In this document: in pieces, positions 17,823 to 27,341 of the stretch
Layout of the letters: each line of letters begins with the position of its first letter
How positions within the stretch are numbered: the first letter of the stretch is position 1
DNA from: JAIVJZ01 sp035645695
GTDB lineage: Bacteria > Acidobacteriota > Blastocatellia > Pyrinomonadales > Pyrinomonadaceae
Direction: 5' to 3'
Length of the DNA: 64,000 bases
Assembly: GCA_035645695.1 (NCBI GenBank)
Contig: DASQMC010000064.1
Location: forward strand, 1-64,000
Position numbers and translations under genes: made by a program
Notes under the pieces: generated by a model
Databases searched by the model: none
What the model saw: only the letters and a program-made list of their open reading frames with translations
What the model was told of the DNA's origin: nothing

Positions 17823-17925
17823 TTATTTACCCCTCCATGGCGCGTGCGCCGCTCCGCATGAATCGGCTATTATCAAATCGTTCCCAACAGCAGCCTAAAG
17901 ATTCGCACACAGGATAATTCCATAG

Positions 17926-19233
17926 ATGACAGCTACCAGCACCGAGCCACAAGACACGTCGGCAGAACTCTTTCGCCGCGCCGTCGAACTGATCCCCGGC
18001 GGCGTTAATTCGCCCGTGCGCGCCTTTCGCGGCGTCGGCGGCACGCCCCGCTTTATACGAGAAGCGCGCGGCGCGACCATGACCGATGTTGACGGGCGCA
18101 CCTACATCGACTATGTCGGCTCCTGGGGGCCGATGATTCTCGGCCACGCCGACGCGGAAGTTGTCGCCGCGTTGCACGATGCGCTCGCGCGCGGCACGAG
18201 TTACGGCGCGCCCACCGAACTTGAGATCGAGATGGCGGAAGAGATCGCGGACGCCGTGCCGTCAATCGAAATGGTGCGGATGGTCAACAGCGGCACGGAG
18301 GCCACGATGTCGGCCGTCCGCCTCGCGCGCGGCGTCACGGGGCGCACCAAGCTCGTCAAGTTTGAAGGCTGCTATCACGGCCACGGTGACTCGATGCTCG
18401 TGCGCGCGGGTTCCGGCGTCGCCACTCTGGGCTTGCCCGACAGCCCCGGCGTCCCGCCCGCGGTCGCAGGGGAAACGCTGACCGTTCCCTTCAACGATGC
18501 GGTCGCGCTGGCGCGAGTCTTCGACGAATACGGCGACGAGGTCGCGGCCGTGATCATCGAACCAGTGGTCGGCAACATGGGCTGCGTCGCGCCGCGCGCG
18601 GGCTACCTCGAAGAGGTGCGCGACATCACGCGCCGCCACAACGCTCTGCTCATCTTCGACGAGGTGATGACCGGCTTTCGCCTCGCGCGCGGCGGCGCGC
18701 AGGAGTTATACAATGTGACGCCCGACATCACGACGCTCGGCAAGATCATCGGCGGCGGGCTGCCCGTCGGCGCATACGGCGCTAGCCGCGACATCATGAA
18801 CCACGTCGCGCCCGCAGGCCCCGTCTACCAGGCGGGCACGCTCTCCGGCAACCCGCTCGCCATGACGGCCGGTCTCGCCACGCTGCGCCGTCTGCGCGAC
18901 AAATCCGTCTACGCGCAACTCGAACGCGCCGGGGCGCGTCTCTCGGCAGGGCTTTCCGAGGCCGCGCATGAGGCCGGAATCGAAACCGTCACGAACCGCG
19001 TCGGCTCGATGTGGACGACCTTCTTCACGAATGATCCGGTCAACGATTGGACGAGCGCGGGTAAAAGCGACCGCGCCCTCTACGGCAAATTCTTCCACGC
19101 CATGCTCCTTGAGGGCGTCTATCTCGCACCTTCGCAATTCGAGGCGGGCTTCATCGGTCTGGCGCACACGGACGAGTTGCTCGACCGAACAATCGCCGCC
19201 GCGCGCGCCGCGTTCGCCGGTCTGACAAAGTGA
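17926..19233 (+). CDS. hemL: Glutamate-1-semialdehyde 2,1-aminomutase
   Basis: A 435-residue PLP enzyme of the class III aminotransferase fold that converts glutamate-1-semialdehyde to 5-aminolevulinate in C5-pathway tetrapyrrole synthesis. It begins TSAELFRRAVELIPGGVNSPVRAF, as family members do. VNSGTEATMSAVRLARG and YHGHGDSML bind PLP, LLIFDEVMTGFRLARG holds the Asp, and TLGKIIGGGLPVGAYG holds the Schiff-base Lys. GTLSGNPLAMTAG follows. Length is normal for HemL. AGGAT lies about 12 bp before the ATG. No other hem gene is in the window. Confidence 0.96.
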   Translation: MTATSTEPQDTSAELFRRAVELIPGGVNSPVRAFRGVGGTPRFIREARGATMTDVDGRTYIDYVGSWGPMILGHADAEVVAALHDALARGTSYGAPTELEIEMAEEIADAVPSIEMVRMVNSGTEATMSAVRLARGVTGRTKLVKFEGCYHGHGDSMLVRAGSGVATLGLPDSPGVPPAVAGETLTVPFNDAVALARVFDEYGDEVAAVIIEPVVGNMGCVAPRAGYLEEVRDITRRHNALLIFDEVMTGFRLARGGAQELYNVTPDITTLGKIIGGGLPVGAYGASRDIMNHVAPAGPVYQAGTLSGNPLAMTAGLATLRRLRDKSVYAQLERAGARLSAGLSEAAHEAGIETVTNRVGSMWTTFFTNDPVNDWTSAGKSDRALYGKFFHAMLLEGVYLAPSQFEAGFIGLAHTDELLDRTIAAARAAFAGLTK

Positions 19234-19393
19234 TCGAGGTTGTTGTTGCATGATAAGCAAAGCGGGAGGGACAGCTTGAACAAGCGGGTAGTTCGCTCTT
19301 TCAAAACGAGCCGCACAACTTACCTTCGCCCGGCGGACGGTTCGCATCAATTTTTGTCGCGCCCGTCGCGGCGGCTTCGTCCAAGCTAATTTC

Positions 19394-20191
19394 ATGTCTC
19401 TCGAACTCGGTAGTCTCTCCACCTTTGAACTGGCGCTGTTAGGGAGCGCCGTCACGCTGTTTGCCACCAGCATCGGGGCGTTGCCCACGCTGTTGACGAG
19501 CCGCGTCTCTGCGCGCGGGCAGGACGTGTTGATGGGTTTCAGCGCGGGCGTAATGCTTGCGGCCACCTGCTTCTCGCTGCTCAACCCGGCGCTGAGCCTG
19601 GCCGTTGAACGCAACGGCAATAAAATGTTTTCCGGCGCGATGGTAGCGTGTTTCGTGCTGGTCGGCGCGGCGTTCCTGCACGCCTGCGACAGGTACATCC
19701 CGCACGAGCACTTCATCAAGGGGCGCGAAGGCCGCCCGGCGAGCGTGCGGCTCAAGCGCATCTGGCTGTTCGTTCTCGCCATCACCCTGCACAATTTCCC
19801 CGAAGGGCTGGCGGTCGGTTCCGGCCTCGGCAGCCTCGACGCGGCGGTGGCGATGCCGATTCTCGTAGGGATCGCCTTGCAGGACATTCCCGAAGGCTTC
19901 GTCGTCGCGCTGGCTTTGACGGGCGTGCGATACACGCGCGGGCAAGGGTTGTTCGTCGCCTTCATCACAGGCGTCGTCGAGGCCGCGGCCGCGCTCATGG
20001 GGTTCGCCGCCACGTTGCAGGCTCAGAGCGTGTTGCCGTGGACGCTCGCGCTCTCGGGCGGGGCGATGCTGTACGTCATCAGCAACGAGATGATCCCGGA
20101 AAGCCACCGCAAAGAATTTGCCCGCGAGGCGACGGCGGGGCTGATGGTAGGTTTCGTCCTGATGATGTTTCTGGACACTTCGTTGAGTTGA
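19394..20191 (+). CDS. ZIP-family metal transporter (ZupT-like)
   Basis: A 265-residue membrane protein with eight predicted hydrophobic helices. The ZIP metal-site motifs are plain: HNFPEGLAVGSGLG in helix 4 and QDIPEGFVVALAL in helix 5, each supplying His/Asn/Glu or Gln/Asp/Glu ligands. It is expected to move zinc or other divalent cations into the cytoplasm. A cytoplasmic loop (HEHFIKGREG) precedes helix 4, with a short His segment. The next small gene begins 18 bp later and may be co-transcribed. The exact metal cannot be read from the sequence. Confidence 0.9.
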   Translation: MSLELGSLSTFELALLGSAVTLFATSIGALPTLLTSRVSARGQDVLMGFSAGVMLAATCFSLLNPALSLAVERNGNKMFSGAMVACFVLVGAAFLHACDRYIPHEHFIKGREGRPASVRLKRIWLFVLAITLHNFPEGLAVGSGLGSLDAAVAMPILVGIALQDIPEGFVVALALTGVRYTRGQGLFVAFITGVVEAAAALMGFAATLQAQSVLPWTLALSGGAMLYVISNEMIPESHRKEFAREATAGLMVGFVLMMFLDTSLS

Positions 20192-20209
20192 GGGAGGAGA
20201 TTTTGTTTG

Positions 20210-20437
20210 GTGAGCACACCGATTAACATGCATGCGGCGCGAACGGCGCTCAATCGCGACCCGGAACTCAGAGAGTGGGCGGAGCAATGGTTGAAGAACA
20301 AAGAACGTTTAGTCCAGCCCGCGATGACGGAAGCGGAGTTTGATAAACACTGGCTCTACGTCCGCCCCGAACGGATGCATGAAGGAGCCATCGAGGCCGT
20401 GACGGCTTACGCCCGGCGCGACGCGGAGCAATCGTAA
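20210..20437 (+). CDS. Small hypothetical protein
   Basis: A 75-residue protein, hydrophilic and largely helical, with no recognised domain. It includes DPELREWAEQWLKNKERLVQ and EAEFDKHWLYVRPERMHEGA. GGAGGA at 20193-20198 supports a GTG start at 20210 (a TTG one codon earlier is possible). It lies 18 bp downstream of the ZIP transporter, so the two probably share a transcript that ends at the hairpin 20484-20541. Confidence 0.55.
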   Translation: MSTPINMHAARTALNRDPELREWAEQWLKNKERLVQPAMTEAEFDKHWLYVRPERMHEGAIEAVTAYARRDAEQS

Positions 20438-20483
20438 ACGACGAGCGCCCTCTGCGTGTTTTGCCGCGAGCCGAAGCGTGCCG

Positions 20484-20541
20484 ATCAAACAACGGCGGCG
20501 CGCGGATGATCGTCGTCATCCGCGCGCCGCCGTTGTTTGAT
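20484..20541. terminator. Perfect 26-bp hairpin between convergent genes
   Basis: Arm 20484-20509 pairs without mismatch with 20516-20541 around the 6-nt loop TCGTCG. AT-rich ends (ATCAAACAAC / GTTGTTTGAT) give T-runs on both strands. It sits between the converging small plus-strand gene and the histidine kinase, so it is probably a bidirectional terminator. Confidence 0.8.
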
Positions 20542-20620
20542 TTACTTCAAAAGTTCGGTTTACTTCAAATTCACGGGCTCGTCGCTCCGCGTAGGAGAAA
20601 GCCGCATAACCCCGGCGCGC

Positions 20621-22474
20621 TTAATTCTGGCTGAGCGGCAACTCCACATGGAAACGCGTGCCCTCGCCCACGACGCTCTCGACCGTGATCGCGCCGCCGT
20701 GTTGCTCCACGATCTTCTGGACGATGGCGAGGCCGAGACCCGTGCCGCGTTTTTTGGTGGTGTAGAAGGGTTCAAAGATACGCGCGCTGGTTTTCGCGTC
20801 CATGCCGCGACCGCGATCCGCGATGGTGACGCGCGCACGAAGGGGCGCGGACGCGCCGTTCGCGCCCGGTTGGCGCGGAACGAGCGCGGTCGTGATCGAG
20901 ATGGGCGAGTTCTCTTCTCCCGCGTCGAGCGCGTTGGCGAGCAGGTTGACGAAGACCTGTCGCAGTTGATCCGCATCGAGATTGCCTTCGAGCGACTCGG
21001 ACGTGTAATGGCGTTCGACGGGCGCGTTCTTGATTCTGATTTTATCGGCGACGAGTTCGAGGCTGGCGTCGAGCAGTTCGTGCAAATTCGCGTGTTCGAG
21101 CGACAACTCTCTGCCGCGAGAAAAATGCGTCACGTCAATCGTGAGTTTGTTCAAATGGTCGATGCCGCGTTCTACGAGGTCGATGGTCTGGTGCGCCTCG
21201 CCGGGTTCGGTCATGTCGCGCAGCATCGCCACGCCGAGGCGAATGCTCCCCAGAGGATTTTTGATCTCGTGCGCGACCTGTGCCGCCGCTTGCCCGACGG
21301 CCGCTAGCGATGCCTTGTGGCGAAGTTCGGTTTCGGTTGCGACCGTTTTCGTCACGTCCACGAGCGACATGATCTGCCCGTGCCCGCCGTCGATTTCGAG
21401 CGGCGACGAATAGACCTCAAACGTGCGCTCCTCGTCGTCGGCGTCCTTCAAAGTCCAGCGGCCGTGATAGGTAACATGCTCGACGCGCGCTCCGCCGGTC
21501 GCGGCCGCGAACAATTTCGCGGCGTCGGGCGCGGCGTCCGCCACGGGCGCGCCGACGGACGCTGCGGGGAAGAGCCGGAAGAAGGCCGCGTTCGCGCTGC
21601 GCAACGCGCCGCGCCCGTCGATGGCCGCCACCGCGCTGACCATGCCTTCGAGCATCTGCGAACTGAACAGGCGCTCGCGCCGCGACTCTTCCAAACTCCG
21701 GCGCATCTGCCGGAAACGCCGCTGCACTTCCCAGATCGTCGCCGCCGCTATAAGCACGCCGAACAGCACGGCGATCCACCTGAGGAAACTGATCCGGCGC
21801 GCGGCCTGCGCGGCCAAATTCAAACGCTCTCTTTCCAACTGCGCCTGCTGCTGGTTAACCTGCGTGAGCAAGGCGCGCATCCCCTCCTCGACGGGGCGGA
21901 AACTTTTGTAGCCTTCGATGGAATACTGCTCGGCGTCCTGCGTGCTCTGGATGTACTTCGCCACGTTGGCGCGAAAGGCCTGTCCCTCCGCGGTCTGAGC
22001 GGCGGGCAGATGCTCGAAGAGATAAAGTTGCTTCTCCACGTCGCCGCGCGCGCGCCGCAATTTCAGGTCAAACGGGTTGACGATGCCGCCGCCGGCCACT
22101 CTCGTGCCGCGTTCGCGCGCCTCGTTATCGAGTTGCGTGAGCGCGCTGCGAAGGTCGAGCAACATCTGCGTGCGATCCGCCGATTGATGATCGAGACGCT
22201 GCACCTCCGTGCTTACGGACTCAACCTCTTTCACGCTCAAATAGCCGAGACCGAAGACCAGCAGGATGAGCAACACGAACGCGACGAGGAGCGTCGGCAG
22301 CGTCGGCGCAAGCGGCTCGCGCGCGAACGACGGCAAACTGCTCGCGCCCGCCGCCCCAGCCGCCGGACGCCCCTCCTCCTCGGCGCGCGCCGCCTCCTCC
22401 ACCGAAGGCAGGCGGCTATAAACCACGCGCCCCCCGCCCTCGCGCTCGTCTTTGGGTTGCTGTTCTTCAGACAT
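20621..22474 (-). CDS. Membrane sensor histidine kinase with PAS domain
   Basis: A 617-residue kinase. A cytoplasmic Pro/Glu-rich start leads to helix 1 (LPTLLVAFVLLILLVFGLGY, about residues 58-78). A periplasmic helical sensor of about 160 residues resembles a CHASE3-like four-helix bundle. Helix 2 (WIAVLFGVLIAAATIW) is followed by a linker coiled coil and a PAS domain (LEGMVSAVAAIDGRGALRSAN). HisKA has AAQVAHEIKNPLGSIRLG with the phosphorylated His. The ATPase domain shows VFVNLLANALDAGE, DRGRGMD and GTGLGLAIVQKIVEQHGG. It is NtrB/ZraS-like. No response regulator is adjacent, so it is an orphan here. Its 5' end abuts heptamer array G. Confidence 0.93.
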   Translation of the reverse strand: MSEEQQPKDEREGGGRVVYSRLPSVEEAARAEEEGRPAAGAAGASSLPSFAREPLAPTLPTLLVAFVLLILLVFGLGYLSVKEVESVSTEVQRLDHQSADRTQMLLDLRSALTQLDNEARERGTRVAGGGIVNPFDLKLRRARGDVEKQLYLFEHLPAAQTAEGQAFRANVAKYIQSTQDAEQYSIEGYKSFRPVEEGMRALLTQVNQQQAQLERERLNLAAQAARRISFLRWIAVLFGVLIAAATIWEVQRRFRQMRRSLEESRRERLFSSQMLEGMVSAVAAIDGRGALRSANAAFFRLFPAASVGAPVADAAPDAAKLFAAATGGARVEHVTYHGRWTLKDADDEERTFEVYSSPLEIDGGHGQIMSLVDVTKTVATETELRHKASLAAVGQAAAQVAHEIKNPLGSIRLGVAMLRDMTEPGEAHQTIDLVERGIDHLNKLTIDVTHFSRGRELSLEHANLHELLDASLELVADKIRIKNAPVERHYTSESLEGNLDADQLRQVFVNLLANALDAGEENSPISITTALVPRQPGANGASAPLRARVTIADRGRGMDAKTSARIFEPFYTTKKRGTGLGLAIVQKIVEQHGGAITVESVVGEGTRFHVELPLSQN

Positions 22475-22478
22475 AATA

Positions 22479-22559
22479 GTGAGCAGTGAGCAGTAAGCAG
22501 TAAGCAGTGAGCAGTAAAGAATCTTTCTTATCTGCTCACTGCTTACTGCTCACTGCTCA
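22479..22559. repeat. Heptamer array G, hairpin-forming (GTGAGCA/GTAAGCA)
   Basis: Left arm 22479-22520 is six units (GTGAGCA, GTGAGCA, GTAAGCA, GTAAGCA, GTGAGCA, GTAAAGA). Right arm 22532-22559 is four complementary units (CTGCTCA, CTGCTTA, CTGCTCA, CTGCTCA). The unit is the same as in array A, about 22 kb away. The last TCA on the right arm is the TGA stop of polA. Confidence 0.92.
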
Positions 22560-25295
22560 CTTCTTAACGTCCATCCAATTGTTGCCCGAGCCGACTTCGA
22601 CTTCGAGGGGCACGTCGAGTTCGACGGCCGATTCCATCTCGCGCTTGAGGAGCGCGGCGACCTGTTCGGCCTCCCGCTCGGGCGCTTCTATCAGCAACTC
22701 GTCGTGCACCTGCATCACCTGTCGCGCCTGCAAGTTTTCGCGCCTGAGCGCGTCTTCAACCTTGAGCATGGCGATCTTCACGATGTCGCTCGCGGTTCCT
22801 TGAATGGGCATATTGATGGCCTCGCGTTCGGCGCGGGCGCGAATCTGGCCGTTGCGGTCGTTGATGGTCGGGAGCGGGCGGATGCGCCCGTAGATCGAGC
22901 GCACGAATCCCTTCTCTCGCGCCTCTTCGGGAATCTTGTCCATAAACTCGCGCACGCCTTGATAGGTCTTGTAGAAATCGTCGATCACCTGCCGCGCCTC
23001 TTTGCGCGAGATGCCGACGCGCTGCGAGAGGCCGAAGGGTTCGACGGCGTAGGCGATGGCGAAATTGACGATCTTGGCGAAGCGGCGTTTCTCCTTGAGT
23101 TCCTCTTTGGTCTTAGCATTGAAGACGAGTTGGGCTGTGCGCGTGTGTATGTCTTCGCCTTTCTGGAAGGCGTCGAGCATGACGGGGTCGCGCGTGATGT
23201 GCGCGAGCAGGCGCAGTTCGAGTTGCGAATAATCGGCCGAGACCAGGACCGCTCCCTCCTCCGGGATGAAGGCGCGGCGGATGCGGCGTCCGAGTTCGGT
23301 GCGGATGGGGATGTTCTGTAGATTCGGCTCGCTCGAACTGAGACGCCCGGTGGCCGTCACGGTCTGGTTGAGTTGGCTATGGATGCGGCCGTCCGCGCCG
23401 AGCAACGCGGGCAGCGCGTCCGTGTAGGTGGTCTTGAGCTTGTCGAGTTCGCGGTATTCGATGATGAGACGCGGGAGTTCGTACTTCAAGGCGAGTTCGT
23501 CCAACACGGCGCGATTGGTCGAAACCTGACCCGTGGAGGTCTTGCGCCCGGAACTGATGTTCAACTCTTCGAGCACCTCGCCGACCTGTTTGGGCGAGTT
23601 GATCTTAAACTCGCGCCCCGCCTCTGCGTAAATGCGCGCCGTGAGTTTCTCCAACTCCGCGCCGAAGAACGACGACAACTCGCCGAGCACAGCCGTGTCC
23701 ACGCGAAGCCCTGCGTGCTCCATGCGGTGCAGGAGCGGGGCGAGCGGCAGTTCGATCTCGGTGTAGATCGATTCGAGCCCCTGTTCGAGTATGCGGCCGT
23801 GAAGAACGTCGGCCGTCTGCACGGTGTAGTCGGCGGCTTCGGCCGCGCGCCAGTGCGCCGCCGTCCAGCCTTCCGGCAACTGCTCAGTCCAACCGTCCGC
23901 GCCGACCGCATCGCGCGCGAGGTCTGCGAGGTCGTACTTGCTGCGAATCGGGTCGAGCAGGTAGGCCGCCAGCAGCGTGTCGTCCGTCACGCCCTCGATC
24001 TCTATCCCTAAGTGCGCGAGCAAGGCGACCGCGCGTTTCAGGTCGTGGACTGACTTCGAGAGCAGGCCGTTGGCGAGCACGTCGCGCAGGGGTTCGACGG
24101 CCGCGTCGCGCCCGCCCACGAAATTCTCGAAGTCGATGAAGGCCGACGTGTGCGCGGCGGCCGAGATGGCGACGCCCGTCGGCGCGGCCTGATCGCGGCT
24201 CGCGCCCTGCTGGCCCGCGCCCGCCGGGGTCGAATCGGCGACGGCGAAACTCCAGTGATCCGTGTCCCAGAGTTTGCGCACGAGTCCGTCGAGTTCCTCG
24301 CGCGTCGTGATGCGCGTGTAGCGGCGCGCGTGCGTCTCGATGCCTTCGAGGCCGGCGGCGGCGTCGGCGAATTCGCGCGTCAGCGTTTGAAATTCGAGTT
24401 CGCGAAAGAGTTTGTAAGCGGCGAGGCGGTCGGGCGGCTTGGCGCGCAGTTGATCGAGATCGAGCTTGATGTTGACATCGGTTTTGATCGTGGCGAGTTC
24501 GCGCGACTGGCGTATGAGCGGCGCGTTGTCGCGCAGGGATTCGCGGTAGGTCTTGTGCTTGACCTCCTCCCAGCGCGCGAGCGCGTTCTCTATCGAGCCG
24601 AACTGCTTGACGACCTGAACCGCGCCCTTCGCGCCGATGCCGGGCGCGCCGGGTATGTTGTCGATGGCGTCGCCCATCAGGCCGAGCAAATCCACGATCT
24701 GCGCGGGCGGCACGCCGAACTTGTTTTCGACCCACGCCTCGTCGCACCATTCGACGGGCGGCACGGGTTCCTTGCGTTTGACGTTCTGCGAATTCTGCCG
24801 CATACAGACGACGAGCGGATCGCTGACGAGCTGGCACATGTCCTTGTCATTCGAGACAATGACGGCCTGCAACCCCTGCGCCGCCGCCTGCACGGCGAGC
24901 GCGCCGATCACGTCGTCGGCCTCGTAGCCGGGGACGCTCAGGATGGGGACGTTGTACGCCTCGCAGACGCGCATGATGAAGGGAATCTGCGACGTGAGTT
25001 CGTCGGGCATCTCGGCGCGATTGGCCTTGTAGCCGACATCCATCTCGTGTCGAAACGTCGGCACTTCGGATTCAAAGACGGCGGCGAGGTAGTGCGGCTG
25101 CTCGTCTGCGAGCAGTTTGCGCAGCATGTTCGTGAAGACGAAGACGGCCTGCGTAACCTGCCCCGTGCTGCTCGTCAAAGGTTCGGTGCGCGCCCCCATC
25201 GGCGCGAAGAACGCGCGGAAGATGTGCGAGAAAGAGTCTATGAGAAAGACGCGCTCGGGCGGCGTTTTGGCCGCGGCGGATTTTTTACTCGGCAT
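22557..25295 (-). CDS. polA: DNA polymerase I
   Basis: A 912-residue family A polymerase for Okazaki-fragment processing and repair. The N-terminal 5'-3' exonuclease shows FLIDSFSHIFRAFFA, YEADDVIGALA, SNDKDMCQLV and GVPPAQIVDLLGLMGDAIDN. The polymerase domain has SADYSQLELRLLAHI (motif A), RRFAKIVNFAIAYAV (motif B) and QVHDELLIEAP (motif C). The middle 3'-5' exonuclease domain lacks the DxE signature (SFAVADSTPAG where DTET is expected) and has DLKRA where E. coli has NLKYD. Proofreading is therefore probably lost, as in Taq and Bacillus enzymes. ATG 25293-25295 was chosen; the frame is open to 25334. The stop codon lies in heptamer array G. Confidence 0.96.
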   Translation of the reverse strand: MPSKKSAAAKTPPERVFLIDSFSHIFRAFFAPMGARTEPLTSSTGQVTQAVFVFTNMLRKLLADEQPHYLAAVFESEVPTFRHEMDVGYKANRAEMPDELTSQIPFIMRVCEAYNVPILSVPGYEADDVIGALAVQAAAQGLQAVIVSNDKDMCQLVSDPLVVCMRQNSQNVKRKEPVPPVEWCDEAWVENKFGVPPAQIVDLLGLMGDAIDNIPGAPGIGAKGAVQVVKQFGSIENALARWEEVKHKTYRESLRDNAPLIRQSRELATIKTDVNIKLDLDQLRAKPPDRLAAYKLFRELEFQTLTREFADAAAGLEGIETHARRYTRITTREELDGLVRKLWDTDHWSFAVADSTPAGAGQQGASRDQAAPTGVAISAAAHTSAFIDFENFVGGRDAAVEPLRDVLANGLLSKSVHDLKRAVALLAHLGIEIEGVTDDTLLAAYLLDPIRSKYDLADLARDAVGADGWTEQLPEGWTAAHWRAAEAADYTVQTADVLHGRILEQGLESIYTEIELPLAPLLHRMEHAGLRVDTAVLGELSSFFGAELEKLTARIYAEAGREFKINSPKQVGEVLEELNISSGRKTSTGQVSTNRAVLDELALKYELPRLIIEYRELDKLKTTYTDALPALLGADGRIHSQLNQTVTATGRLSSSEPNLQNIPIRTELGRRIRRAFIPEEGAVLVSADYSQLELRLLAHITRDPVMLDAFQKGEDIHTRTAQLVFNAKTKEELKEKRRFAKIVNFAIAYAVEPFGLSQRVGISRKEARQVIDDFYKTYQGVREFMDKIPEEAREKGFVRSIYGRIRPLPTINDRNGQIRARAEREAINMPIQGTASDIVKIAMLKVEDALRRENLQARQVMQVHDELLIEAPEREAEQVAALLKREMESAVELDVPLEVEVGSGNNWMDVKK

Positions 25296-25386
25296 TAGAT
25301 CATGGATGATATGAGAAGCGTTCGCGGCTGACAAGTGCCTTTCCCGGCGACCGGCCGCGCGTCGAGAGCAAACGCGCTCACAAAAA

Positions 25387-25429
25387 GAGAATCACCCGCG
25401 AGTCGGCATTCACTCGCGGGCGATTTCTC
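25387..25429. other. Inverted repeat in the polA-lpxC divergent gap
   Basis: GAGAATCACCCGCGAGT (25387-25403) pairs with ACTCGCGGGCGATTTCTC (25412-25429), with one bulge, around an 8-nt loop. It is the only structured element seen in the 395-bp gap between the divergent polA and lpxC starts. Its place between divergent genes argues against a terminator. The rest of the gap shows nothing recognisable except a short duplicated phrase, GCGGATTGACCCCGC-like, near 25582-25617. Confidence 0.5.
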
Positions 25430-25690
25430 AAGGGGCGGCCGGGGCAAACAACTCACCGCGCGACCTGCAAGAACACGTCCGACTGTGGCTCTTGCGCCCC
25501 ACTCCGGCCGGTCGAGTGTCGCCGTCGCGCCACACTCGCGGGCAAAACGGATGCGTGGAACCGCGAGGTTCGCCCCATTTCGCGGATTGACCCCGCATTT
25601 GGCGGATTGACCCCGCGCGGCATGAGCGTTGCTCTATTCTTTGCCGTACCAGGTAAGATGCGCGGCTATAAAGCCGCCGACGCTGAAAGG

Positions 25691-26587
25691 ATGAACACCT
25701 CGCTTTTGATCAAACAAACCACTATCGCCGCCCCCGTCGAGACCAGCGGGATAGGATTGCACACGGGCGTCCCCGTCCACGTGCGCCTGCTCCCCGCGCC
25801 GCCCGACACCGGCTACATCTTCCTGCGCACAGACCTCGACAACTTCGAGATTCCGGCCACGGTCGAACACGTCGCGCATTCGAGTTATGCGACGACCCTC
25901 ATGCGAAAGGGCGTGACGCTCTCGACCGTGGAGCACCTGCTGGCGGCCTTGCGCGGCGGCGGCGTGGATAACGCATACGTCGAAGTGGACAACCTCGAAC
26001 TTCCGATCATGGACGGTTCGGCGGAAGCCTTCACGGAGTTGATCGAACGCGCGGGGGTGGCCGAACAACCCGCGACGCGGGTCGCGCTGCGCGTGCGCCG
26101 GACGGTTTCCGTGACCGAGGGCATGCGCCGGATGAGCGTCGAGCCGTGCGAGGGTTTCGAGATCGATTGTATGATCGATTTTCCCCACCCGCTCATCGGC
26201 ACGCAGCACATGCGCTTCGACGCGCTCGAAGCGAACGCCTTCGGGCGCGAGATCGCTTCGGCGCGCACGTTCGGCTTCACCGACGAGATCGAAGCCCTGC
26301 GCCGCGCCAACCTGATCCGCGGCGGTTCGATTGACAACGCCATCGTGCTCACGCCCGAGGGGATGTTGAATGAAACGCCTCTGCGTTCGCGCGACGAATT
26401 CGTGCGTCACAAAATTCTCGACATCATCGGTGACTTCGCACTGCTCGGCATGCCCCTCCTCGGACGCCTGCGCGCCGAACGCAGCGGCCACCTTTTTCAC
26501 GCCATGTTGATGACGAAACTGCTGCGCGACGATTCGGCGTGGGAAGTGGTTGACATGCCGGTCGTCGCTTACGCGCACGATCACTGA
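25691..26587 (+). CDS. lpxC: UDP-3-O-acyl-N-acetylglucosamine deacetylase
   Basis: A 298-residue zinc amidase for the committed step of lipid A synthesis. It begins NTSLLIKQTTIAAPVETSGIGLHTG, and the SGIGLHTG phrase is diagnostic. Zinc ligands and active-site residues lie in VSTVEHLLAAL-like TLSTVEHLLAALRG, in VRHKILDIIGDFALLG (His and Asp), and in ERSGHLFHAMLMTKLL (His). VDNLELPIMDGSAEAF is also typical. ATG 25691 was chosen from the family start; upstream in-frame ATGs at 25622 and 25658 are less likely. It shows that the cell builds an LPS-bearing outer membrane, consistent with kdsD about 2 kb downstream. Confidence 0.96.
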   Translation: MNTSLLIKQTTIAAPVETSGIGLHTGVPVHVRLLPAPPDTGYIFLRTDLDNFEIPATVEHVAHSSYATTLMRKGVTLSTVEHLLAALRGGGVDNAYVEVDNLELPIMDGSAEAFTELIERAGVAEQPATRVALRVRRTVSVTEGMRRMSVEPCEGFEIDCMIDFPHPLIGTQHMRFDALEANAFGREIASARTFGFTDEIEALRRANLIRGGSIDNAIVLTPEGMLNETPLRSRDEFVRHKILDIIGDFALLGMPLLGRLRAERSGHLFHAMLMTKLLRDDSAWEVVDMPVVAYAHDH

Positions 26588-26717
26588 AGACCCGGCCGGG
26601 CGCCGAAATATCGTCCGGCTATATTTGACTGCCCCGCGCCGTTCGTCGTAAAACTTCCCCGCGCCCCCATGTCGCAGAGCAACCGCCGCACAATTCGTTC
26701 CTCCCGAAAGAGTTTTT

Positions 26718-27296
26718 ATGTCAATGAATGTCTCGCAGACGGCCGCCGCCGAACCCGAACGGACGAACCGCCTCACGCTGGCCGCGCTGACGCGAAAACT
26801 CGCCGCCCTGGCGAGCGCGCCGACGCAACACGAACTCGACGCCTTGTTGCGACGCTTCAAGCCGGAACCGGATGAGTTGCGCCCGCACCTGCGATTCAAG
26901 CCGCAAACCTACACGCGCCACCGCGTCCTGCGCACAGACCTGTGCGAGATGCTCGTCCTCTGCTGGCTGCCCGGCCAACGCACCGCCATCCACGATCACA
27001 ACGGATCATACGGCGCGATAGGCATTTGCGAAGGCACGATGGAAGAAGAGATTTTCGCTTTGAACGAGGCGGGCGAGGTCGTGTTCGTGGAGACGCGCGC
27101 GCGCGCTTCCGGCGAGGTGACGGGGACGGACGTGCCGGACATTCATCGCATCGGAGCACCCGCTGGCAGCGAACAACGCATGATCACCGTCCACGTCTAC
27201 GCGCCGCCGCTGCGCGTCATCAACACCTACCAACTCGGCAGCGCGAAAGTCGGCGAGTGTTGGCCGGACGACCCGAACAACCCCGCGAACGCTTAA
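26718..27296 (+). CDS. Cysteine dioxygenase type I-like cupin
   Basis: A 192-residue cupin of the cysteine dioxygenase family, which oxidises thiols such as cysteine to the sulfinic acid with non-haem iron. CWLPGQRTAIHDHNGSYGAI holds the two iron His residues, CEGTMEEEIF follows, and ITVHVYAPPLRVINTY supplies the third His. PDIHRIGAPAG is also characteristic. Length is normal for the family. Cysteine itself, 3-mercaptopropionate or another thiol could be the substrate. There are no obvious sulfur-metabolism genes beside it. Confidence 0.87.
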   Translation: MSMNVSQTAAAEPERTNRLTLAALTRKLAALASAPTQHELDALLRRFKPEPDELRPHLRFKPQTYTRHRVLRTDLCEMLVLCWLPGQRTAIHDHNGSYGAIGICEGTMEEEIFALNEAGEVVFVETRARASGEVTGTDVPDIHRIGAPAGSEQRMITVHVYAPPLRVINTYQLGSAKVGECWPDDPNNPANA

Positions 27297-27341
27297 ACAA
27301 AACAGAAGGTTATTACAATTGATGTTGGGCTGCTCTCGATA

